Assembly: GCF_036178845.1 (NCBI RefSeq)
Contig: NZ_CP108070.1
Span: forward strand, 806,001-870,000
From: Streptomyces sp. NBC_00271
Lineage (GTDB): Bacteria; Actinomycetota; Actinomycetes; Streptomycetales; Streptomycetaceae
Length of the DNA: 64,000 bases
Direction: 5' to 3'
How positions within the stretch are numbered: the first letter of the stretch is position 1; every line of letters starts with the position of its first letter. Made by a program: the position numbers and the translations under genes. Below, piece after piece: positions 51,324 through 58,977 of this stretch. Below the pieces are notes generated by a model that was given only the letters and a program-made list of their open reading frames with translations, was not told the DNA's origin and did not search any database.

Positions 51324-51390
51324 GTGTTCACTATCTCGAACTCGCGCCAGCATTTGGAACGACCATAGGTAGGGTGTTCACCGGCGTCAA
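51324..51390 (-). promoter_or_regulatory. Promoter and operator of the main F420 island operon
   Basis: On the minus strand, TTGACG (51390-51385), a 17-bp spacer and TATGGT (51367-51362) make a near-consensus promoter 50-80 bp upstream of the CoA-transferase start. The octamer GTGTTCAC (plus strand) occurs at 51374-51381 inside the spacer and again at 51324-51331 just past the expected start site, exactly 50 bp apart. A repressor bound to both could block initiation; the IclR protein is the natural candidate. Confidence 0.6.
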
Positions 51391-51994
51391 GACTCGCCTG
51401 GGGACTTCCTGAGAAGGCCCTTTCGTCCCGGGGCCCTGGCGCCGGGGCGCCGACGACCGGACCGAAGGGCCGGCGCGCAGGCATGACACGTCGCCAAATC
51501 GCTTCACCTGACGGCAACTTGGAGTCGAACTGATGGCGCATCACCGGAGAGTGGCGAGACCCCGGCCGAGCCCGGAGGAGCCGCGAAGAGACCTCGGCCA
51601 ACGGGAGTCGATCAACGAATCCGCCGCTCACCGGGAGTTTCGCTCGCACGTCCAGCCGCAGCGGCGACGGCGTGTACAGTGCTGCCGATCACCCACACCC
51701 TCGGGAATTGGCCCGTTCTGCCGCCTTTGCTCTACCGTGCGGGAGATCCTTCGGCACCCCGAAGCTCCCGGGTTTCCAGCGCCCCGCACGGTCGGCGGCT
51801 GGCCCGCCGGGCCACCCACTTCCGCACAGCGGACATGTGGCGCATTCCACACCAGCAGCATCATTCCGGCCGGGTCGCGACAGGACGTCCTTGCAACGAC
51901 ACCCCCGTCCTGGACACACCTCCGCCGGGCCCGCCCGGATGCGACCGGCGGGCGGACCGCCTACAGGACACAGCCACCTTTGAGGAAGGCGTTC
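51391..51994. other. 600-bp divergent intergenic region
   Basis: This stretch lies between the main operon promoter and the divergent binding-protein-like gene. I see no supportable gene; open frames here are shadow-like and proline/arginine-rich. It presumably carries the promoter for the + strand pair. Confidence 0.5.
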
Positions 51995-52873
51995 ATGCAC
52001 ACGATCGATCTCGCCTACGTGGGGCGCGGTCCCCACGAGGAGCTAGTCACCTACATCGCGGACCAGCAGGACTTCTACGCCGACGCCGGTGTCCACGTCG
52101 CCCTGCGGGACGGCTCGATCTGGGATCCGGAGCGGCTGCGCCGCGGGGCCGTCATCGGCCTGGGCCGGACACTGCTGTCCCGGCTGGTCGGCGGCATCCC
52201 ATGGGTCGCGCTCAATGTGAACACCCAGCAGCCCCAGTTCTGGTTCCTCGCCCGGCCCGGCCTGGACTCGCTGGCCGACCTGGCCGGGAAGCGTCTGGCC
52301 GTGCATCCGCACCACACCGGGCCCGGCTGCTTCACCCGCATCATGCTGCGCCAGGCCGGACTGGACCCGGACCGCGATGTCGAGACCATCGTCCGTGCAC
52401 CCGGCGACTACGGCATGGACCTGCGCAGGCTTCGCGAGGGCACGATCGACGCCGCGGTGGTGGGCGACACCCTGGTGCCCGAAGCCGTGGCCGCCGAGAA
52501 CGGCTGGCGGGTGCTGGCCTTCGCCGGTGACCTCTTCCAGATCCCGACCGTCGGTGTGGCCGTCGACCCGACCTACACCGATCCGGAGGACCCCGCGGTC
52601 CAGGCCGTCGTGCTGGCCCACCGGCGCGCGCTACGGGTGATCCGGGACGAGCCCGACACCACGGTCAGGTATCTCCAGGCCTTCCTCAACGGACACACGG
52701 AAGAGGAAGTCCGGGCGCACTACGAGAGGTTCATCGCCCCGTCGTTCGGCATCGACGGTCAGACGGACCTCGCCACCGCCGAGACGGCCGTCAAAGCGGT
52801 CGCCGCCGAACTGGGCGTGCCCGCCACGTTCACCGCGGCCGATTTCTATCGCACCCGACCCACCACGGCTTAG
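51995..52873 (+). CDS. NMT1/THI5-like (ABC substrate-binding fold) protein without signal peptide
   Basis: This 292-residue type II periplasmic-binding fold protein reads HTIDLAYVGRGPHEELVTYI, then WFLARPGLDSLADLAGKRLA and GTIDAAVVGDTLVPEAVAAE. Such proteins normally serve taurine/sulfonate/pyrimidine-precursor ABC transporters, but this one has no signal peptide: AAGG is 6 bp before the ATG and the fold begins at residue 4. No permease or ATPase gene is near. It could be a cytoplasmic enzyme, since dihydroxyphthalate decarboxylase-like and THI5-like proteins share this fold, or an intracellular sensor. It forms a + strand pair with the muconolactone-isomerase-like gene. Confidence 0.75.
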   Translation: MHTIDLAYVGRGPHEELVTYIADQQDFYADAGVHVALRDGSIWDPERLRRGAVIGLGRTLLSRLVGGIPWVALNVNTQQPQFWFLARPGLDSLADLAGKRLAVHPHHTGPGCFTRIMLRQAGLDPDRDVETIVRAPGDYGMDLRRLREGTIDAAVVGDTLVPEAVAAENGWRVLAFAGDLFQIPTVGVAVDPTYTDPEDPAVQAVVLAHRRALRVIRDEPDTTVRYLQAFLNGHTEEEVRAHYERFIAPSFGIDGQTDLATAETAVKAVAAELGVPATFTAADFYRTRPTTA

Positions 52874-52913
52874 GCCGCGGTGTCTTTTCGCAGCATCAGA
52901 GAAAGGCTGGCTT

Positions 52914-53216
52914 GTGAAAGAGTTTTTGATCGAGGTCACCACCAACATTCCCGACGGAACCGAGGCGGCCGAAGTCGACCGCCGTCGCGCTGCGGAGGCC
53001 GCCCGGGCCGTCGAGTTGATCGCCTCCGGCCACCTGGTCCGGATCTGGCGTCCGGTGGGTGAGATGCGCAGCATCGCCCTGTGGCGGGCCAACGACGTGG
53101 CCGAGTTGCGTGACAGGATCCTGAGCACCTTGCCGCTGTGGTCCTGGATGACGTCCGTCGTCACCCCTCTTGAGTCGCACCCGAGCGACCCCGGCAAGGC
53201 GGACACCACCGTCTGA
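52914..53216 (+). CDS. Muconolactone delta-isomerase family protein
   Basis: This 100-residue protein begins at GTG 52914 after AAAGG and matches the muconolactone isomerase (CatC) family: KEFLIEVTTNIPDGTEAAEV, RAVELIASGHLVRIWRP and the C-terminal LPLWSWMTSVVTPLESHP. CatC shifts the double bond in muconolactone in the beta-ketoadipate pathway. No catA or catB is nearby, so here it may act on another lactone or enone, or belong to the many uncharacterised relatives. It follows the binding-protein-like gene by 40 bp and is the last gene of the island. Confidence 0.82.
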   Translation: MKEFLIEVTTNIPDGTEAAEVDRRRAAEAARAVELIASGHLVRIWRPVGEMRSIALWRANDVAELRDRILSTLPLWSWMTSVVTPLESHPSDPGKADTTV

Positions 53217-53374
53217 CTCTTCTTCCTCCGTGCACCTGCCCGACTGCGGTCGGAGCGGTCGGCGGGTGTGCGGGGCAGTGCGTGCCCACGGAGGGAGGCC
53301 GGGGTTCCCAGTGCCGCCTGCCGCCAGGTACGGTCAGCGGCTGGCCTGCTTCACAAGCCCATTCAGAGCAGGGG

Positions 53375-53662
53375 TCAGTCGGCAGCGAGGATGTCGGAAA
53401 GACTCACAGCCGGGCGGCCAAGCATGGTTGTCAGCGTGCGCTGTTGTCGCTCGGTCAAGGTGGGTACGAAGACCACCGTGTCAGCGTCGGCCTGGTCGCA
53501 GGCCTGAGCCACCTCGCGGACCTTTCCATGGCTCAGCAGCGTCCGCGAGGAGTAAGGCAGCCCCATCCTCCGGACCCCGCCGTCCGAGACACCTCGTCGT
53601 TGGACCATCTGCACGACGACCTGAGCGCCACGCACCGCCAGCGCATCGGCTGCCGACGCCAT
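53375..53662 (-). CDS. HflX N-terminal-domain-like small protein, possibly truncated
   Basis: This 95-residue open frame resembles the N-terminal domain of HflX GTPases: VVVQMVQRRGVSDGGVRRMG, SSRTLLSHGKVREVAQACDQ and DADTVVFVPTLTERQQRTL with LGRPAVSLSDIL. The GTPase domain that should follow is absent; a stop comes after DILAAD. Upstream the frame continues only about 30 codons past the ATG to a stop, close to the IS110 element. It may be a free-standing N-domain protein or what is left after IS insertion. The annotation rests on pattern recognition. Confidence 0.5.
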   Translation of the reverse strand: MASAADALAVRGAQVVVQMVQRRGVSDGGVRRMGLPYSSRTLLSHGKVREVAQACDQADADTVVFVPTLTERQQRTLTTMLGRPAVSLSDILAAD

Positions 53663-53774
53663 GAGCGTTTCGAAGTCTGCCTGCTTAGGGCTTGCCGGAG
53701 AACAAGTCGTGGCTTCCAGCTGCGGGACTCGTTGAATCTCAATGACCTGTCAAGCCCCGTAGGACGCGGTGGAG

Positions 53775-54980
53775 TCAGCCGCTTGCTGAGGCGGACGGTA
53801 AGGCGGGTACGTAGGGGCGGTGGTCGCGGAGCATCGCCCAGAGCACGTCGACGCGGCGTCGGGCGAGAGCGAGGACAGCTTGGACGTGGCGCAGGCCCTC
53901 GGCCCGTTTGCGCAGGTAGAAGTCCCTGGACGAGCCGGGATACATCATGGCGCTCTGAGCGGAGAGGTAGAAGACCCAGCGCAGGCGGCGGTCGTAGCGT
54001 TTGGGCCTGTGCAGGTTGCCGGTCCGGCGGCCTGAGTCGCGTGGGACCGGGGCCAGGCCAGCGTGCGCGGCCAGGCGGCCGGCGTCACGATAGGACGAGA
54101 GGTCTCCGGTGATGGCAACGAACTCGGCGCCGAGGATGGGGCCCATGCCGGGTAGCGACTCGATGATCTCCGCGCGGTCGTCTGTGCGGAACAAGTCCCG
54201 AATCTCTTTGTCATTGGCCGCGATCCGCTCGTCGAGTGCGAGCAGCTGGTGGGCCAGTTCTCCCAGGAGGACTGCGGCGCGGGCCTCACCCGGCAGGGCG
54301 GTGTGCTGCTGTTCAGCTGCCTCCACGGCCTTCTCCGCCAGCCGCTGGGCACTGCGGACCTTCCGTCGCTGAAGCCAGCTGGCCAGGCGCTTGAGGCCGG
54401 TGCGGCGGAGAGCAGCCGGTGTCTGGTAGTGCGTCAGCAAGATGACTGCGCCCCTGGAACGGGCGTAGTCAAAGGCTTTCTCCAGGGCGGGACTGATGCC
54501 GCACAGCAGGTCACGCATCCGGTTGACCAGCCGCACGCGGTCCGCGATCAGGTCGCGCCGGTGGGCGGTCAACAGGCGGAGGGTGCAAATCTGTTCGGGC
54601 GGGATCCTGATGGCGGTGAAGTCCCAGCGGACGCGGGCCATGTCCGCGATGATCAGGGCGTCCTTCGCGTCGGTCTTGCCCTCGCCGCGGTAGCCCTCAG
54701 CGCCCCGGCTCACACTCCGGCCCGGGACGTAGGTGATGTGCTGGCCGTGTGCGGCAAGCAGAACCAGCAGCAGCGTCGCGGTCTTTCCCCGCAGGTCAAC
54801 GGCCCACTTCACCTGGTCTGCGACTTCGCAGGCGGTGGCGATGAGTTTGAGAATCTCTGTCTCGTCGTTGGGGATCTTCCGGGAGAAGACGGCCTCACCG
54901 GCAGAGTTGATCGCTACGGCCCAGTGGTGCCCCTTGCCGACGTCGATGCCGACCCATAAGTGTTCGTGCCGGGTGTTCAT
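53775..54980 (-). mobile_element. IS110-family transposase (second element, intact)
   Basis: This 401-residue DEDD recombinase starts MNTRHEHLWVGIDVGKGHHW, with the first Asp. GEGKTDAKDALIIADMARVR contains further acidic residues, and the transposase_20 domain reads IIESLPGMGPILGAEFVAIT with AGLAPVPRDSGRRTGNLH after it. The ATG at 54980 gives normal length; a longer frame to 55121 is not supported. It differs clearly from the IS110 copy at 25969, so this is a separate element (IS116/IS117-like). The noncoding side upstream (54981-55309) contains repeats and is the probable guide-RNA end. Confidence 0.88.
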
Positions 54981-55309
54981 TGCTACGGCTCCGTTCCTTG
55001 CCGACCAGCCTTTTGGTCCGTAGAACACTCCGCAGCAGGCCCTTAACCAGCGATGACCGCAGATCTCAATCAGCAACACAGAGCGTCCCGGAGGACCAGG
55101 TGGCCATTCAACGAAAGCCATAACAACGACAGCCTGGCATCAGCCATGCCCAGTCCTCCCGGACCGTCGCCATTGTCCAGCAGTCTGGTATCAGCCGTGC
55201 CTGGTCCTCCCGAACCACTGCTGATTCTTAAGGTTCTGGTATGGGGAGACCGGAGGGGATGGAGGCCGTCCTGGCTGCGAAATGAGCTTCCCCCGAGATG
55301 CGGAGTGAG
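54981..55309 (-). ncRNA. Repeat-containing noncoding end of the second IS110, candidate bridge RNA
   Basis: This 329-bp gene-free stretch lies between the IS110 start and the IS3 left end. Two imperfect 36-bp direct repeats (55130-55165 and 55181-55216, 51-bp period) share the core CCTCCCG-ACC. A further inverted copy of the CCTGGTCCTCC core lies near 55085-55100. Paired half-repeats are what target- and donor-binding loops of an IS110 guide RNA could look like. No folding was possible here. Confidence 0.4.
55130..55216. repeat. Tandem imperfect direct repeats of 36 bp
   Basis: The first copy starts CAGCCTGGCATCAGCCATGC and the second starts CAGTCTGGTATCAGCCGTGC. They differ at roughly 8 of 36 positions and are offset by 51 bp. 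They lie just outside the IS3 element, upstream of the IS110 gene. Confidence 0.7.
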
Positions 55310-55351
55310 TTGACAGGGGGTCAGATGGGACTCATGAGAGGAACATCGACC

Positions 55352-55660
55352 ATGGCTGCCCCCAGAAAGTACTCGCTGGAGTTGCGTGAGCGTGCGGTAC
55401 GGATGTACCGCACCGCCGATCCAAAGCCGCAGATCAAGAAGCTCGCGGTCGACCTCGGCGTGCATCCGGAGGCTCTGCGCGGCTGGATCCGCCAGGCCGA
55501 GGCGGACTCCGACGAGCGCGACGACCGGCTGACCACCGACGAGCGCGCCGAGCTCGCCGCGCTGCGCAAGGAGAACGTCCAGCTCAAGCGGGCCAACGAG
55601 GTCCTGCGGACGGCCTCGGCTTTTTTCGCGGCGCAGCTCGACCCGACCCGGCCCAGGTGA
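55352..55660 (+). CDS. IS3-family transposase OrfA
   Basis: This 102-residue helix-turn-helix protein (transposase_8/InsE) contains RKYSLELRERAVRMYRTADP and VHPEALRGWIRQAEAD. A leucine-zipper stretch follows: LAALRKENVQLKRANEVLR. GAGAGG precedes the ATG at 55352. It binds the IS ends and multimerises. Its stop overlaps the OrfB GTG start. Confidence 0.9.
   Translation: MAAPRKYSLELRERAVRMYRTADPKPQIKKLAVDLGVHPEALRGWIRQAEADSDERDDRLTTDERAELAALRKENVQLKRANEVLRTASAFFAAQLDPTRPR
55621..55626 (+). promoter_or_regulatory. Slippery T6 for -1 frameshifting between orfA and orfB
   Basis: The run TTTTTT sits in the orfA codons GCT TTT TTC. Slipping back one base enters the orfB frame, which is open from here through to the OrfB domain. 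IS3 elements make their active OrfAB fusion by such -1 shifts (established). Confidence 0.6.
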
Positions 55661-56574
55661 CGGCGCTCGTTGACGAGCACCCGCACCTGGGAGTCGAGTG
55701 CGTACTCCGGGAACTCTCCATCGCCTCCTCGACGTACTACCGCTGGCGTCGTGCCGAGCGCGAGCCGTGCGAACGCCGGCGCCGCGACGTGGAACTCACC
55801 GAGCAGATCAAGGAGATCCACGCCGACTCGGGCGGGATCTACGGCTCGCCGCGCGTGCACGCCCTGCTCAAGCGCGAGGGCGTCCACGTGGGCCGCAAGC
55901 GGGTCGAGCGGTTGATGCGCGAGGCCGAGATCGCGGGGATCAGCCCACGCCGGGGCGGCTTCACGCGCCGCGATCCCAAGGCCACACTCGCCCCGGACCT
56001 GGTCGAGCGGGACTTCACTGCACCCGCGCCGAACCGGCTGGGGGTCACCGACCTCACCATGATCACCACCAGTGAGGGGCCCTTGTGGCTCTCGGCGATC
56101 CGGGACGCGTTCTCCCGCCGGGTGGTCGCCTGGGAGACCTCCGCCCGCGCGGACGCCGACCTGGTCCTGACCACCCTCGAGTACGCTCTCGCGAGCCGGG
56201 AAGTCGAACCGGGCAAGCTGATCCACCATGCGGATCACGGCTGTCAATACACATCCGTGAAGCTCACAACCCGACTGCTACGAGCGGGAGTTGAAGCATC
56301 CATGGGCTCGGTCGGGGACAGCTACGACAACGCTCTCGCGGAGAACCTGTGGATGATCATCAAGACGGAGTGCATCCGCGGCCGCGTCTTCGCCACCCGC
56401 GCCGAGGCGAATCTCGCTCTGTTCGAGTACATCGACGGCTTCTATAACTCCCGGCGCATCCAGAAGCGGCTCGGCTACCTCAGCCCGATCGAGTTCGAGG
56501 AGAAGCACTACGCCGACCAGGCAACGGCCGAACGAACGAGCCTGAAACCCCGTCAACCCGCCCTGACCAGCTGA
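55657..56574 (+). CDS. IS3-family transposase OrfB (DDE integrase)
   Basis: This 305-residue DDE recombinase has an HTH_21 segment (IASSTYYRWRRAEREP; IKEIHADSGGIYGSPRVHAL). The retroviral-integrase-like core carries Asp in NRLGVTDLTMI, Asp in HHADHGCQYTS and Glu in DNALAENLWMIIKTEC. All three catalytic residues are kept, so the element looks active. A separate GTG start overlaps the orfA stop, but the functional product is probably the frameshifted fusion. The last residues (TSLKPRQPALTS) extend past the proposed right inverted repeat. Confidence 0.9.
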   Translation: MTALVDEHPHLGVECVLRELSIASSTYYRWRRAEREPCERRRRDVELTEQIKEIHADSGGIYGSPRVHALLKREGVHVGRKRVERLMREAEIAGISPRRGGFTRRDPKATLAPDLVERDFTAPAPNRLGVTDLTMITTSEGPLWLSAIRDAFSRRVVAWETSARADADLVLTTLEYALASREVEPGKLIHHADHGCQYTSVKLTTRLLRAGVEASMGSVGDSYDNALAENLWMIIKTECIRGRVFATRAEANLALFEYIDGFYNSRRIQKRLGYLSPIEFEEKHYADQATAERTSLKPRQPALTS

Positions 56575-56614
56575 TCAGCACCTCCCGCACACCGGGGGAA
56601 CCTCAAAATTCCAG

Positions 56615-56908
56615 GTGTTGTTGCCGCATCTGGACGAGCACACCACTGCCACCGACAGCATCATCACGGCGACCGGCACCCTGCCCCCGTCCGGGCCCGC
56701 CGACCTCGTCGGCGTCATCGGCCGGGCTGTCCTCGACGCCCTGCACCCGGCCCGCAGGCGGCACCGTGTCAAGGTCCGCACACGCAAGCCCCCCCCCAGC
56801 AAATACGGTCCGAACGCCGGACAGCACCCCGCGACCAGCCAGAACTACACCGTCAGCACCACCACCACGTTCTTCGAACACGGCCTCAGTAACCGCTCAA
56901 GGCGCTAA
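56615..56908 (+). pseudogene. C-terminal fragment of an IS4-type transposase
   Basis: The frame encodes ADLVGVIGRAVLDALHPARR, RVKVRTRKPPPSKYGPN and SQNYTVSTTTTFFEHGL. This matches the C-terminus of IS4-family transposases common in Streptomyces, where the segment ends near SKYGPNAGxHPxTxQNYT. The catalytic DDE core is absent. The right neighbour is another IS fragment, so this is a dead end of nested insertions. Confidence 0.65.
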
Positions 56909-56936
56909 CGCAACGGTGTTGAGCTGTACTTATAGC

Positions 56937-57128
56937 GACGGTCATCGACCGGTGGAGTACGCCCACCGGCATGCCTTCCGGACCCGCACCGAGGCCCGCA
57001 TCAAGATCGCCACTTGGATCACCGACTTCTACAACGCCAGACGGCTACACAGCGTGTGCGGGATCAAGAGCCCGATCGACTACGAACGTGACTACCGAGC
57101 CACCCTCGCCGAGGGACTGGCCGCATAG
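56937..57128 (+). pseudogene. C-terminal fragment of an IS3-family OrfB
   Basis: About 60 codons encode HAFRTRTEARIKIATWITDF, YNARRLHSVCGIKSPIDYE and a short tail to the stop at 57128. This is the end of an rve integrase-core transposase, distinct from the intact OrfB upstream (FYNSRRIQKRLGYLSPIEFE). Upstream codons in the frame are unrelated. The remnant marks an older IS3 element. Confidence 0.7.
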
Positions 57129-57227
57129 ACCGTCTCCACGCTGCGAAGGGATTGACACGCAGCGGCAGCACCATTGGCGCCAGGCCCGCCGCGGCCGCAG
57201 ACGCTCGCTTTCGCCGTCGGCGGCACA

Positions 57228-58688
57228 TCAGACCACGCGCTCCTTGGCGTTGGTCCTCGCCGTCGGAGTCTCGGCCGGAGTCGGGTGGATTCCGGCGAAG
57301 CCGAGGAACGCACCGAAGGCCGTCAGGCTGGCGGCGATGGTGAAGCTGAAGGCGTAACCGTGCGCGGCGGCGGTCACCTGGTCGGCGCCCGCACGCCGCA
57401 GCGCGGCGGCGTGGCCGGTGCCCAGTGAGACCAGGGCTGCCAGGCCGATGGCGCTGCCGATCTGCATGGACGCATTGTTCATGCTGGTGGCGATGCCCGC
57501 GTCCTCACCGGTGGCGCCGTCCACTCCGGCGACAGTGGATCCGACGAGGACGAGGCCGCCTCCCAGCGGCACGAGGATCAGTCCGGGCAGTACGTCGGCC
57601 ACATAGGTGCCGTGGCTGCTGAGGCCGGCAAGGAGGACGTAGCCGACCGTGGTGACTGCAAGCCCTCCTCCGTTCAGGGCCCGCAGGCCGAACCGGGGAA
57701 GGAGGCGTGGTGCCATCACGGTGGCGCTGAAGAGAATGACCAACCCGAACGGTACGAAGGCGAATCCGGTCGCCAGCGCGGAGAAGTGCAGTATGTGCTG
57801 GACATACAGGCTCAGTGAGAAGAAAAGGGTGGCGAACCCGACGTAGTAGCAGATGCGCACGATGTTGGCGATGCTCCGGTTACGTGAGCGCAGGAATGCG
57901 AGGGGTACCAGGGGCTGGGCTACGTGAGCCTCCACCAGCACGAAGCCGATCAGGCAGAGCACACCGATCACGACGCAACCCAGGACGGGGAACGAGAACC
58001 ATACGTGACTGTCCTTCTCCAGGAGGCCGAACACGACCAGGAGCAGACCGAGGGTGACCATGACGGCGCCGAGGACGTCAGGCCGACCGCGCTTGGTGGC
58101 CCGGCTTTCGGAGACGAGCTTGAAAGTGGCGAAAAACGCGAACGCGGCGATGGGCAGATTGATGAAGAATATCCAACGCCAGGAGGCGATGGTGGTCAGG
58201 ATGCCCGAGAGCACGACTCCCAGGGCTACCCCAACTCCGGCCAGGCCGCTCCAGATGGCCATGGCCCGTGCCCTTTCCTGCCGCTGTGTGAACAGCAGCG
58301 TCACCAGGGACAGGGCTGCCGGGCTGACGAGTGCCGCACCGACGCCCTGTACGAAGCGGCCGGCGATCAATACACCGGCTTGCTGGGCCACTCCCGCGCT
58401 CGCCGACGCCAGCGCGAAGATCGCCAAGCCGGTCAGAAAGAGGCGTCTGCGGCCGAGCAGATCACCCAGGCGTCCGCCAAGCATCAGCAGCCCACCGTAG
58501 GTGACGGTGTAGCCGTTGACGACCCATGCCAGGCCCGTGGTCGTGAAGCCGAGATCGTGCTGGATGGGGGGAAGCGCGACATTGACCACGGTCACATCGA
58601 GGAGCAGCATCACCTGCACGAGGCAGATGATCCCGAGCGCGCGCCACCTGCGCGGATCCGGTTCGGGAGTGGGACTGATCGGAGTCAT
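57228..58688 (-). CDS. MFS drug exporter, DHA2 (14-TMS, EmrB/QacA) type
   Basis: This 486-residue membrane protein has about 14 hydrophobic spans. Motif A-like GGRLGDLLGRRRLFLTGLAI is between spans 2 and 3, motif B-like RFVQGVGAALVSPAALSLVT follows, and motif C-like GLAGVGVALGVVLSGIL lies in span 5. The first span LVQVMLLLDVTVVNVALPPI has the Asp typical of proton-coupled DHA2 exporters. The ATG at 58688 follows GAAGGCG; longer upstream frames are not supported. No regulator lies next to it. The substrate is unknown. Confidence 0.9.
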   Translation of the reverse strand: MTPISPTPEPDPRRWRALGIICLVQVMLLLDVTVVNVALPPIQHDLGFTTTGLAWVVNGYTVTYGGLLMLGGRLGDLLGRRRLFLTGLAIFALASASAGVAQQAGVLIAGRFVQGVGAALVSPAALSLVTLLFTQRQERARAMAIWSGLAGVGVALGVVLSGILTTIASWRWIFFINLPIAAFAFFATFKLVSESRATKRGRPDVLGAVMVTLGLLLVVFGLLEKDSHVWFSFPVLGCVVIGVLCLIGFVLVEAHVAQPLVPLAFLRSRNRSIANIVRICYYVGFATLFFSLSLYVQHILHFSALATGFAFVPFGLVILFSATVMAPRLLPRFGLRALNGGGLAVTTVGYVLLAGLSSHGTYVADVLPGLILVPLGGGLVLVGSTVAGVDGATGEDAGIATSMNNASMQIGSAIGLAALVSLGTGHAAALRRAGADQVTAAAHGYAFSFTIAASLTAFGAFLGFAGIHPTPAETPTARTNAKERVV

Positions 58689-58977
58689 CACTGATCGCCT
58701 TCTATACGGTCGGGCCGCCGCCGTCCCCGCGGACGCCGTCTCAGGAGGAGAGGCAGCAAGCGGGCCCGGCCCCACGGACATTTCCTGAGGTTTTCAACTC
58801 GCAGGCGCCAGGTATGCGTGGCCGCGGATAAGGACAGCGAAGGCGCACATTCGGTCTTCGCTGCGGGTTCGTCGCAGACTCCGGCGCCGGTACCGGAGCG
58901 AGGCTGAAGCACCTCCGGGTGCCGCCGCCTCCGGGGAGGGGCGCCGGCACTCGTGATGTCCCAGGCCGGCGGGAGGG

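Larger units (their letters stand above)
55311..56555 (+). mobile_element. IS3-family insertion sequence
   Basis: The element is bounded by imperfect inverted repeats TGACAGGGGGTCAG (55311-55324) and CTGAAACCCCGTCA (56542-56555), which align as TGAC(A)GGGG-TCAG and keep the TGA..TCA ends typical of IS3. It encodes orfA and orfB with a -1 shift between them. The orfB stop lies 19 bp beyond the proposed right end. Flanking 3-4 bp do not match, so no target duplication is seen. Length of about 1.25 kb is normal for the family. Confidence 0.65.

Noticed and set aside
51391..51994. A small gene in the divergent region
   Set aside because: The open frames lack ribosome-binding sites, codon bias and family motifs.
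55130..55216. A short CRISPR array
   Set aside because: Only two imperfect repeats with a 15-bp gap and no cas genes; it fits an IS end better.
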